A stretch of DNA of 64,000 nt from Anoplopoma fimbria (taxonomy: Eukaryota > Chordata > Actinopteri > Perciformes > Anoplopomatidae). Positions within the stretch are counted from its first letter, which is position 1. Each line of letters opens with the position of its first letter. The translations under genes were made by a program, and so were the position numbers. Location: NCBI RefSeq assembly GCF_027596085.1, contig NC_072467.1:1462361-1526360 (forward strand), written 5' to 3'. Below the pieces are notes generated by a model. The model had not been told where the DNA came from. It ran no database searches and saw only the letters and a list, made by a program, of their open reading frames with translations. Below are positions 1 through 12,900 of this stretch, in pieces.

Positions 1-545
1 TTCCTGTATATGGTAGATGTTTAACATTGTACTGGATGTTCTACCAGTAAAGACCAATTTTTTTTTTTACTATGTCTCTTGTTTGCACTACCTTTTATGG
101 TGCTGTAATCCTGTAAATTTCCCCACTTTATTGTATCTTATCTTATCTTAACATATCTTATAAACTAAGCCAATAAGCAATTAACGTTTCACATTATTAT
201 TCCGAGAAACAATATATAGTTCTTAAACAGTGGCCTATAAAACAAGCCTAATAATTGTATTCTCTTCATTGTGTTGGGCTAAATGTTTCCTTATAAACAC
301 TAATGTAAACATTATTGATGAATTAATCCTCAAACCGGTGGCATATTCATTTAAGGTACAAAGAACAACTGACCTCAACAATTTAATGTTTTATTTAAAT
401 AAATCAGACTACCAAAAAAAAAATAAAAAAAATATTCTAGCTGTACTTAATATTAATGAACTGTAAAGGAAAAAAATATATATTATGTATCACTGAGTTT
501 TACACTACAATTAACGGAAAGACTGTTGCAACAGTAACATAATTT

Positions 546-595
<50 letters not shown>

Positions 596-989
596 TATAT
601 ATATATATATATATATTATTATTTTTTTACCAAAGCCCAAAGCATTAAGTGCTTTTCTAAAAAAAAAATATTCTAGCTGTACATGTTTAATCTTGTGCTG
701 CTAAATATTATAATTGGTTTGTCAGGTAATATCAGACCCTGTTTCTAATTAGAAGGCTGCAAAGACACCCTCGACTAAATTATTATTATTTTTATTTTCT
801 TTGAGACAGTATAGTATGATGGTTTGTTTAGACTAGTCACTGTAAATAGTCTATTTTGACACACAAACTGGGTCGTTCTCTTTTCTTTTTTTTCTGGTCC
901 TGCCCCCACTGGTCTGCTGCATGCAGACTGCGTCTGTGGAGGAACTCCTGGCTCATTGTTGCTCCAGTGAAAGTCTCTGCTAAACAGCC
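1..989. other. Upstream flank of the furin-repeat gene
   Basis: AT-rich DNA with no supportable gene. It holds a TA dinucleotide microsatellite at 548-616, a TATCTTATCTTA-type short repeat near 135-165 and several A or T runs. The promoter and 5' UTR of the downstream gene should lie in its last few hundred bases, but I see no convincing TATA box. An in-frame TAA at 981-983 immediately precedes the chosen ATG. Confidence 0.5.
548..616. repeat. TA dinucleotide microsatellite
   Basis: About 35 TA units, interrupted once by a GATA near 593. Simple repeat. Confidence 0.95.
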
Positions 990-3900
990 ATGCGGTCCAT
1001 CGCAGCAGCGTTTCTGATCTCTCTCCACTGTGTTGGGTTTATGGGATGTGAACCCTCGTCGTCCTGTCTGAGTGGACAGTTTATGCTGAAGAACCAGTGC
1101 GTCCTCTGCCATCCCACCTGCTCTGAGTGCGATGGGTACGAGCTGTTTCAATGCACCACCTGTGGAGTTGGTGAGTAAAATGTCCTTTAAATGCAGCATG
1201 AAATCATGGATGGATTATCAAAAGTAAAGGATGAATTCTATATGAATTAAATCTTGTATTTCCTTGTAATACGACACCCTTGGTTTACTTTAACAGGGGT
1301 TTTAAAAAAAGAAAGAAAAAAAAGTAGTGTTTTGTAATAGACAGGAAAACAAATAAATCACCACCAGCTAAACAAAGGCTTCATCAAAGTTAGTTAGACA
1401 ACAATCATTGTCGTCATATGACAAATGTCACATTTCTCATAATTATTCTATCAGTTGTGTAAATGTGATCAGTGAATTTGCTTTCCATTGGTCGATATAA
1501 TTCCTCTGTTTTGATTTATTTATGTTTTGGGTGTGGGGTGTGGGGTGGGGGGGGCTCCACAGATGCCTGATTAAAAACACAAAGCTATGTCACAGAATCA
1601 TTAATCCATCTGAAAGAGAGGTGGAGTTCCTTTCTCAAAGCAAGTCTATTTAATGATTACCAAAGCAACGTTGTTTAAAGGCTTTTGATTGAGAGAGGAG
1701 CATTCAGCTTCAGGTTTACCATTTACCCTTGTTAAACAGTCAGAGATTGGCTGTAGAACTTTTTTCTGTTGGATTTTTCTGTCACAGGGGCACCTTTTTA
1801 GAAATAGGTAAGAAATGAAGGTGTGATCATTTTTCTCCCGAGCTTTCACAGTGTAATCTGATCATGTTAGAAAGAGGCCTTTGTTAATCAGAGGGAAAGG
1901 AAAAAATATCCCCCTTGGGCTAGAAGTATTACTGTCGCAGTTCACTGGGCTAAACCTGCAAGTCTCTCTTTCTCTCACAAATACCCCTTTCTTTTAATAT
2001 TTGCTTTTAGACCTTGTCATAGTGACAGTCGTTTCAGTTTTCACTAACTGTATTTCAACGTACATTGATGATATTACGATAGTTTATACCTAAATATACT
2101 GCAGTCGACACTTGATCTCAGTGTGTATATTTCTGTGATGTTCTTTCTGAAAAAAACATCACAAGCCAAAACACTCTACTGGTTTCCTCATGCTCTGTTG
2201 TTGGTTGTCGTATAAAAGTCACATTTCTCTGTGCATGCTGAGGTTGAGTCTCTGGGAAGTGGAAGGGTTAGAAAGGCGGTAGCAGCTTGTGGTCCCTTTC
2301 CTCCCTGTCTCGCACGTCTTGACTGCAGCAACAAGCAGATGAGACCATGCTGGGGCTCAGATGCTTCCAGAGATGCCTCAGGTGCCACAGCTAGGCTAGG
2401 TGCAGGTGGCAGAGAATTAATCATTCGAGCCAACAGAAGCCTCTGTCTCTGCCCATAGCTCTGATCTCTCCTCCGCCTCTGATTGCCCTTGTTTACATTA
2501 GTTGGAGCATCATCAGTCATGAGGGGGATCTCAAACTGTGATCTGTTATTTACAGGCCTACAGTCAACATCCTGGGCTGCAGCCATCAGTTCATGACGTC
2601 GCTCATGGCTTTGCCATCCATTTGTTCGGCTACTATATTCGGTTTCTGATTTCTGCACGAGTTTTAAGTGCTGAAGAGACTGAACTTTAAGACAGTTGGC
2701 AGCATGTCCTTCCATCTTTATTTCTTTCCATGTAATTGTCGGCCCCATAGGCTCTACATCTGCATCATGAGAAGCTCATTTGTTTCCACTTTCAAAAGAG
2801 TCCAGATATTTGGAAGGGGCGTTTCCTGGCGTGAGTTCTGTGTGGCTAATGGCATCTTCATCAGAAGAGAAAATAAAGTAGGCTTTAGATTAACAAATCC
2901 CCTGTGTTTTCCTCCTACTCCTACTCCTCCTCAGATGAAGATGGACAGGAACGTTTCCTTCACCAAGGTCGTTGTCGGACACACTGCCCCCGGGGACTCT
3001 ATCCTGACAGGGGTCACTATGCCTGTCTGCCCTGCATAGCCAATTGTGAACTCTGCACAGATGGTAACATATGTGCGAAATGTCGGGAACATTACAAACT
3101 CCAAAATGGAGTCTGCCAAACTGAATCCTGTGTCATAGGTAAACGCAAAATACAGTTTCTGTGTTAGCTGTAGCTTAGGAGAAGGTCATTCAATGTCATT
3201 ATGCTGGATGTCTGGTGTTTCAGGGCAGGTGCAGGACCCGGATACAGGAGAGTGCATCGACTGTGAGTTGGGCTGCAAAGCATGTTCAACAGGCAAGTCA
3301 CAAACGCTTGTTTTATGAGGCTAACAACACCATAACATTCACCCTAATGTAAGGTTATATATTTTAAATCCCTGGTTTTAAAGGTGGTGCACAATGCAGG
3401 GTTCTTTTTACCTATAAATACTAACCAATCCCCTTTTCTCAATTTTGCACAGAGGACCCTGAGATTTGCAACAGCTGTGTGGAAGGTTACTTTCTGTGAG
3501 TGTTTTTTTTCTCTTTCTATAATCTTTTAATTAGTGCACTTTTTTGTCCTCCCATATTTTCTGCAATAATATCAAATGCTTTTGTAGGTATTATTTTATA
3601 TGGTTAACATTTTATATTAATGCTAAAGATTATTTTTGATTAATCTAACTATTTATTAAATTGACAAATTGTATGATAATGCATGATTAATAAAATGCCC
3701 AAAAATAGTAAAAGAAATGGCTAATGCAATACATACAATATTTATCTATCATCAAAATTATAATATTTTTGGGTTGTCTGTATGTATGTACCGACCATGC
3801 AGCACCCTGCAGGTTTGAAAACGAAGCCTAGGTGGAAGTGCCTTAAACTTGCATTCTTTCTTCTGGGTAAAAAAAAGAAGCCAGATTGTACAGAAACACT

Positions 3901-6900
3901 ATTAGGAAAATGACTTTACTTCCTATTGATTGTTACTTAAGATAACCTTGTAAACATGAATTTATGGGCCCGATTGCCAGTTTCGAGTCTTCTTAAATAC
4001 AGCATGATGTTTATTTAGTAAATTATGGTCCCATTTATAGTACAATAGACTGAATGCTGTAGGGTGTATCTACCTAGTGATCGACAGGATCGCTGCCACG
4101 GGATTGTTCAGTCTGGGTGTTTTCAGCGTTTCTATCTTACAAAATTAACCGTTTCACAGTTTTTAGTTTAAAAAAAGAATAATTTTGATTTCCTAAAAGA
4201 TTCTTGGTCAGCGTTCAGTTATACAGCTCCATCCTCTCCTGTCACTTGTGGTTGCAACAAACCAAGATGGCCACAGCAAAAACCAAGATGGGGATGGCCA
4301 GAATGCCGAACTCAGGCCATTAAAACAGCAGTCCACAAACCAGTGGATGACGTCACGTTGACTTTTTTACTAGTAAATATCTTTTTTGTATTGCTGTCAA
4401 AATATCTCCTTCAAACAACTGTATTTATTACTTTTCTTGCCAAAAAAAATCTACAAGATTACATTTGAACTTCCTTTGCCCACTCTCGTTTTTACTGTAT
4501 GGAGCAACAGCTAACGCTAGCTCTCCTCTTGCCGATTTCAACGGATTTGTTATTCACGGATTTGTTATTCATTTGTTATTCGGCCCCTAATAAAGATCAC
4601 AGTTATTTTTGACTTGCCCGATCGGACAACTGCATGAGGCATTCCACTTGCCTGAACACAGAGTCTACTTGCCCTGGGCAAGCGGGCAAGCGTTAATGTC
4701 AAGTCCGGACTCAAGATGAACTGATTCGATTTTGGTGGTCAAAGGTCAAGGTCACTGTGACCTCATCTGCATCCCATTCTTGTGAACAGAATATCCTGGG
4801 AACACTTATAGGGAATTTCTTCAAATTTGGCACAAATATTCTAATTATGGATCATATTCTAATTATGCGACTGTGGCGTAGTGGAGAGCAGGGTAGTTGG
4901 AGTAGTGGAGAGCAGGGTAGTTCTCCAATCAGAGGATCGGTGGTTCGATACCCGGCTTCGGCAGTCGATGTGTCCTTGGGCAAGACACTTAACCCCAAGT
5001 TGCTCCTGAAGGATTTGCCATCGGTGTGGACTGGATGTTTCATGAATGTTAGTTAGAGTCTGATGGTGGCACCTTGCATGGTAGCCTGTCATCAGTGTGT
5101 GAATGGGTGAATGATATGTAATATAAGCTTTGAGCTACTGATTGTAAGTCGCTTTGGATAAAAGAGTCTGCTAAATGACTGTAATGTAATGACAATTTTA
5201 CATGTCTTATAGGAGAAAATGATGAAGTGATGACATTTCAACAAACATGGATGTAAACTGCAACATGACTTGTTGAATAACTAATTCTGACTAACTAAAT
5301 GACCTTGGAATAGTTTTTATTTGCATTGCCTTTGCCATGCTACATAAAGAGTAAATCAATTTTTTTGTGAGTTGATACACCATAGCTTTCCATAAATTCT
5401 GTTCATTTTACCTCACGCTACAAGAAACTGCATTTCATCTGTATATCTGTTTGCACCACATTATCACTTGGAGGTTACAGAGGTAGAACAGACCTTCAAT
5501 TGTTTACTTCTCCCCCGAGTTTAGGCCTCCTGGTTTTGTGTTAGTCGGGTTACCTTCCATTCGGAGTAACACACTGTTACCTGAGCCTTGGTTTGAGCAC
5601 AGAAGAGTAGTTTGCTTCATGGAGATACTTAACAGTGTGTGTTTTGTTTTGTTATGTGTGTGAAGGAGAGGAGAGGAGAGAAAAAGAGAACGAGATGAGA
5701 GAAAAAGAGAACGAGTATCAGGTGTGGTTATATAGGGTGTACCATCCTGACTTCACTACTCTTGTGAATCACAGCGCAGGAGGGTTCAAGGAAAATTCAT
5801 AGCTTTATTGCATTCACCTGCTCTTACTGCCTCTATATAGGTTCAATGTGACTCTTCTTCTGTGAATCTAATTATGTATGCTTTACTTTAACAGTAATGG
5901 TGAAGAGATTTAAAACAACAGGTCCTCTCAGTCATTTTTGTGGCATCAGTACTTATTACATCTACCATGTGAGGCAAACACCAATAAAATAAATCCAATA
6001 GAGCATTGTGCGATCATCAACTGCAGGAAGAGCCTCACTGTGATAGATTGTGACATTTTCCAGCACTTAAAGAAATTCCACTACTGAGGTTTTGCTAGAA
6101 GTAATGACATTTTTTTAAAGTCAGACAGCTTTGGTACAACTGTGAATCTGTGGAGCCAATGTTATTCTCATATAAAACACTGTCTATTGAAAAGAGTCAC
6201 AGCATGATTGATGCTTGGTATTTATTGACATTATCTTCATCTCTATGGAATTAAGTGCAGCTAAACCAAGAAATAGTTGTTATTAACTCTCAATATGTTT
6301 TTTTTTACAGTTTATTTACTTAAGCCTTCTTAACTTTAGGGATAACTTTGAGCATATTCTCATCTTTTCCTAAAGCCCTAAACAAAAGTTCCTTTGGAAA
6401 TGCTGATGTGCTTTTCTGGAATGGATAGTCTAATATTTGCACAGAGGGATTCTTAAACATCCCGCAGATTCTTGAGTAGTGTACTGTTTCCAGGCCAGAG
6501 ACAGGACCTGGTCCGCACCAACTGCTATTGTGAGTGAGTTGATGGATGCAGTGTGGTGCCTCCAGCTGTTCCTTTTCAAACGACCACCGCATCTTAGCAC
6601 CAAATCCATGGCAACGCAGCAGGAATTGCGTCTAGGCTGTCAATCATCAGCAATAATAAGCCACTAACTTATATAGTACAACATGCTCTGCAATAAGTCC
6701 CCAACATAAGAAAATCTGTTAAGCCTGTTTCATTTAGGGTGATAAGTCTCTAAATAAGGAGTCATTCTTGTTTGAATGTTTTATGCGTGACATTTTTGCA
6801 ACACAATATCTCAGCTCCTTTAGGCTGGATTCTTTTTTTTTTTTTTTTTAGGACAGCTGTCTCATGTTTAATAGCTCAGTTAAGCCCCAAAGGACTAATA

Positions 6901-9900
6901 GGACAGGTTAATGATAGAAACCTCCCCATGCCCCTGGGCTACAAATAAAACACCAATTAACTTTCTGCCTTAAGAAGGGAATAGAAACATGATAAGCCTC
7001 TATAAAGCAGCCTACATTATGTTTTGGTGACTGTTTGCTGTCCTTCGTGATGTTTGACTGAGGATACCTTTTGGTTGAGGACTGTATTAAAGTCAACAAT
7101 AGATCTGCAGGTGTGCTGTGGACTGACACAGTGCATGATTTCCCCCTTCGTGCGGTGTGTTTTGTCTGTTCCCCTGGTTTCAGTTCATGTAGCCTCAGTA
7201 TCATCCATGTTATTCATTCTTCATTCACTGTAAAGCTTTGAAAGTGCCATATAATCACAATGGTTTTCATCAGGTCTTTGATAGTTCAATAGCTTTGTTC
7301 TGCATGTTTGCTTTAGAAAATGGATCCTCCTTATGTTTTATAGTTTTATAGACAGTTTTAGTCATTTATTGACCGATTTCACACACAGACCAGCCCTAGT
7401 TTTAGACATATGGTTTAAAAATTGTTTTGGATTATTGATTAACTCTTTGGATGGTAATTTAGTTTTGAATCAACCTTTTCTTTTACAGTTTCAGACACCA
7501 GTGTCGCAGGCATTGCCCCCAGAGCACCTATGAAGACTGGGGGAGGGGATTGTGTTTGCCCTGTCCAGCACCATGCACAGATTGCAGGAGTAACACACGC
7601 TGTCTTGCCTGCCAGCCTGGTTATTTCCTCAATGGTACCAGTAACAAAGAATTACCATATCTGTGTATATTTTGTTTACTACTAGCACACTAAAGGATTC
7701 AGGTGACCTCTTTGTCCTACACAGTAGAAGTGGAGTTTAGGTGTAATATACTCTTAAATCACTCTGTATGTGAGAGTGATCAATCATTCTTGCTAAAGAC
7801 AAATGATGGCACTCTGGAGTCTTCATTTGGATTGCAAATCATGTCCATGTCAGCAAATCTGTAACATGAGATATGCAAATATATGGTTTATGTAAACAAT
7901 GAATTAGGATTGGGTTGTTCGGTTGTGTTCTCTATGGGCATCTAAAAACAACCAACGTTTTGAGATTGTAAGAAAAGCCTGTAGCTATTTAATAAAAGAT
8001 TAGCGAGCACACAACCACTCTATCAATGTGATTTTAAATTGTACATATTTCACGGGCATGTGGTTTTACATTGTGTCAGGCAGCATCTATCACACAAGGT
8101 CGGCTCATTCCGTCTTCTTTAGCCACAAGGTCTAGTTTAAAAAATATTTCAGTAATATTATGTGCCTGGGCAGTTGAATGGAATTTGGAGAAAGAGAGAG
8201 ATCCTGAAACGGCAGACAAAAGTAAAAGAAGAGATGAGCTCTTTTGATGAGATTATATTCTGAGACCACATCAGAGCCAGTTTGTTAGTTTTTATGCTAT
8301 GTTTCAATAAAACTTATTCTAAGCATTGTGTTTACGCAAATTGGAATGTTTAAGTGTTGCCCTCCTGAAATAATTTATGTTACCATATCACAGAGTGATT
8401 GGGCACTCCTGCGTAAGATAGCCAGACTCTCTTTGAAACATCCCTCAAAAAATATTGGTTGAAATAGTGAAATGGTAAATTATATATCATCTGCAGTATT
8501 GTCTCTGCTAGGTTTTTCAAGATTACTAGTTGCTGATACATATGAAGTGCTGTACCAAAAAATACTTTACTCTGCTTACTGCCCTGTCAGGAGGTGATTG
8601 TATAAAACAGTGCCCCCAGCAAACCTTCAGTGACTCCAGTGGTTGGCTCTGCCAGTCTTGCCACAGCTCCTGCCAGACATGCCATGGACCTCGGTCCACC
8701 AACTGTGACCTGTGTCTTGGCGGGAAACCTCCTCTGCATGGGCAGTGCCCTCTGGCTAACTGCCCATTGGGACAGTACTTTGACGGTAAGAGGAACAAGC
8801 AAATAAGGCCTGATTTTTAGCTATGTTAATGTGATCTTTCTCAAAGGTAACTGTTTTTGACTCATCAGAGACAAGACAAGATGAAAGCAAAGCGATTATG
8901 GCATGAGTATCAGGTGACAGTGGAGTCAGAGATTATACTGAAAAACATGATACTTGACTAGTTGATTCCCTGATGGAAATAATTGTTTTCATCCTATGGG
9001 AGGTCAGAGGAATTTGGAGGGATTCAGCGTCTTGTTCAAGGACATGTTAGCATGGTGGATGCTTGCCACTGAGACGGTGGCTTGAACCCTGCTGAAGGAC
9101 CTCTAGGTTGAAGGACGCTCTCCAACTCACTATGTCACCATGCCGCACATGCACTGCGTCACCTTTCAGTCAAGAGCCATTTTAGTGGAGCTATTTCAAA
9201 AGGGTTCTCTGCCTCAAGCACATGGCTCTTCAACTGCTTCCCCTTTTAGTGTCTGTGTCAACAGCATTGGTATATAACACTCCATTGTCGTCAACCATAC
9301 AGGGTAATCAGGCTGGTCATTTATAGTTCTGCCTTTTATGATTATTCCCATCCCTGTGTGTATCAGTCGGTCTGTCTTTCATTGTAAAGAGCACTTGTCA
9401 TTTAACCAGTATTTTTCTAATCTAGCAAGTAATCACAACAATTGCAAGTATAAGTTCTTTTTATTTCTGTAGTACTGAGTATTTTTTTTAAAAAGCTTGA
9501 TAATGCCTTACATGCAAACCTTATACCTTGTTTACAGTTTTATCCATATAAAGGGTGCAAGAATTGCATTAAAACATCATGGTTTACTTGCATTAAATGG
9601 TCATTTAGTGGTTTCCCTATTGTGAGTACTAGGTAACATTCTGCAGGTTTCAGACACCCCTACAGCATCCATCATTTGTGCAAAAGCAACACAAAACTTA
9701 TTATTGAAATAGCTTATTATGCTTCCCTCTAGTGGTACAGGTGGGTAAAGCAGACAATTGTCAAGTTTCTGTTCTCAGGGGCTCAGGCCACAAAGAAACG
9801 TCTCTGTGTTCTGTCAAATGTGATGTTTCGTTATTGTGAGATATGGTTACTCTGTTTATTACTTTAATTTTAGGGAAATACAGTGAATGCCATGCGTGTG

Positions 9901-12900
9901 ATGCATCCTGTAAGACCTGTTTTGGCCCACAAGCCCTGGATTGTTCTTCTTGTTTCAAAGGTACAAGTATTTACTGTCTTCATTTATGTCTATAAATTGA
10001 AACATTTTCCCAGTTCCATTTATGCATTTGTGTGTTACAGGATATTTGTTGGGTCAGGACAGTTCTTGCGTAGTGCAATGTCCATCTGGCTCCTACGCAA
10101 ACTCTGCCACTCAGTTGTGTGAGGACTGCTCGCCAAGCTGCGAGGCCTGCGTGGACACCAGTGATAACTGCATCAGCTGCTCTAAAGGCAGCTATAAACT
10201 TTTTCTCCACCAGGGGAGGTGCTGGTCAAATTGCCCAGAGTAAGTAGTTGAATAAGCGAAGCAGTAAAATGAAGAAAACCTTTGTGATGCTGGTGTGTTC
10301 TTGATTTCACTCTTTATGCCTTAACAAATCTCCTGGCTGATTTCAGAGGTTTCTTTGAGACAGCAGAGGGATCATGTGAAGCCTGTGATAGCTCCTGTTT
10401 GTCATGTGATGGAACCAAGACCCAGTGTCTATCCTGTCCTGATGGCCACTACTTGGAGAGTGGTATGTGTAGACTCAACTGTTCACTGCGGACATATCCT
10501 GCAGATGATGGTACTTGCAGACGCTGTTCTCCCCACTGTGACGTTTGCTCAGATGACAGGACCTGTTTCAGTGAGTTATTGGCCGTATGGGCAGCTTTCT
10601 TAAAGAGGAAAAATATTCCAAGTGGATTTCATTTCAAAGTGATTTGTAAAACATTTTATTACATCCTCCTCAATATCATTTCAGAATGCAGTTTCCTTTA
10701 CCTGATGCTGAATGGTGTGTGTAAGGCAAGTTGTCCCATGGGCTATTATGAGGACATGGAGGAGGGCCGCTGTGGTCAGTGCCACCCGACATGTGGCAGC
10801 TGTTCAGGGCCCCTGGCAGATGATTGTGAGACCTGCACGACGTTTAGCCCCAAACTCTATAAGGGTACATGCTCCAAAGACTGCCCCACTGGTACCTACT
10901 ATGAAACTGAAGCTCTGGAATGTCAAGGTAAGCCTCTCAATACGACATGACTTAATTCAATTTTTAAGCCGTGTTGAATATTTAGGCTAACATAGTTTTC
11001 TGACCATGTACTATCTGGCACTGCCCTCTCAAATTGTTATGCAGGTCTTATTGTTTATGCATAAAGGCAGCTCACCTATGGAAACTGAAATAGTCAAATG
11101 TATCACCCTGTTAGGCCTCATCACTGGCAACAGCGTTACTGTGATATCTCAGGCATGCATTTTTATTAATTAAATAAGGACACAAGGAGGAACTTATTAG
11201 ATTTTGGTGGTCAAATGACAAGGTCACTGTGACCTCACAAAACACATTTTTGGAAAAAAAAGCAAGAATAAATAAGGTAATTATGACAATTTTACACACG
11301 TCTAGTAAGACTTTTTAAAAATGTTTTGACAAACAGACTATTTTATGATACTTTGTATGGCATACTACAATATGACAATGTTATGCCTCTGTACCGGCGC
11401 CATATTTATCTCAAGTGATCAATGTGCACACTCGGTATTTTTGCCAGCCATTTTTTTTAGAATATCCAGCATATCATTGTGCCTTGGCTAGTAAGGGTTT
11501 CATATAACTGGTTGATCAGAAAAATCACTGGAAATGTTTGACAAAGACACAATTTACAATTGTATGGAAAGTTTGCTTATGCTCACGCACAAAATCCACA
11601 ATATGTAAAACCACAACACTACATTGTCTGTCTGTTAGCTGTAAGGGCTATTTTGGCTTAATGCAAAACAGGATTTACTTCAGACGATAATTATTTACCT
11701 TACCTTTACCATGTGCAGAGTGCCACCAGACCTGCATGAGCTGCTCCGGCTCAGACGCAAACCAGTGTACCCAGTGTGAGAAGGGACTTGTGCTGGATCC
11801 AAACACATTGTTGTGTGGCGTGACAGGTGACACTGACTGCCCACCAAGGACTTACCTACACGATGACCAGTTCACCTGCGTGGGCTGCCATCAGCACTGT
11901 TACTCTTGTGAGGGGCCGGGCCACGATGAATGCCAGACCTGTGCCGTCCCCAAATACCTTCATAGTGAGCATGTTCCACCATTTGTTTTTATTTCATACT
12001 GAAGTGGTTCAGGGTGTAAAATAAACGGGAATCAGCAGAGAAGCTGATTTTTAGTACATCTTGAAAACCGGCCACAATTTCACTTTTGCTGAAACAGCTG
12101 CATATAATTAATAACAGTCAACAACAACAGCTGGATAGATTGAAGATGGCAATATACATTTAAGACTTAAATTCATATGTGTGCACTCAATTCTTTAGAG
12201 ACTTCAAACTGTTTGTTTTTAGGAAGAACTATTTATGTTGAAGTGTAAAGACAGATGTAGTTCAATTCAATGTAACATTATTAACTAACGTTATTACCAA
12301 AATATATTTGTGATATTTGTGATTCGGTTCAGAATAGCTTAGATCCGCGATTCTTATGTGAATTAATTATTTACCCCAACCCTCCTTGTAAGGTGTCAAA
12401 AAAGTGTCCAGATAAACAGGACAAAAAAATAAAGAAGTAAGAAAGATTGTTTGAATCTATACTCATAAATTGGGTTTGGAACTTTGTGTCTATGTGCTTT
12501 CTTCCAGACAGGACTTGTGTGAGTGAGTGTCCGGCTGGTACATACGACACAAAGCAGGATGCTGACGGAACAGAGCTGGGACTCTGTTTGCCTTGTTATA
12601 ACGCCTGCTCAACCTGCTCTGGAGCATCCCCTAAAGATTGTCTCACTTGCTCTGCAGGATACCTGCGTCTCCTTCAACTCTGTGTCACCCATTGTCCCAC
12701 AAGGTACAAAACTTAAGCCCTCATTTTTGTCTTGAATTTAATTACTTTGCCATGAAACAAAATGGTCTGTTGTCTTTCTCCCCGCACTTACCCCTAATCC
12801 AACAAAACAAAGAACATGTCTGGTTTGGAAACGAGCAAACCTGCTAACAGAGCCAGTGTGTTCCTTTTCTATGCAATTCCTTCATCAGTAGAGCAATTTC

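Larger units (their letters stand above)
3496..7488 (+). other. Intron 4 of the furin-repeat gene
   Basis: A 4-kb intron holding a fish interspersed repeat at about 4705-5290 with a tRNA-derived SINE nested inside it, a purine-rich GAGAGG stretch at 5665-5715 and a T run near 6832-6850. I see no further exon in it. Confidence 0.6.

Noticed and set aside
4866..4960. A functional tRNA gene
   Set aside because: The A and B boxes are perfect, but the acceptor stem is absent and a SINE body and TAATG tail follow.
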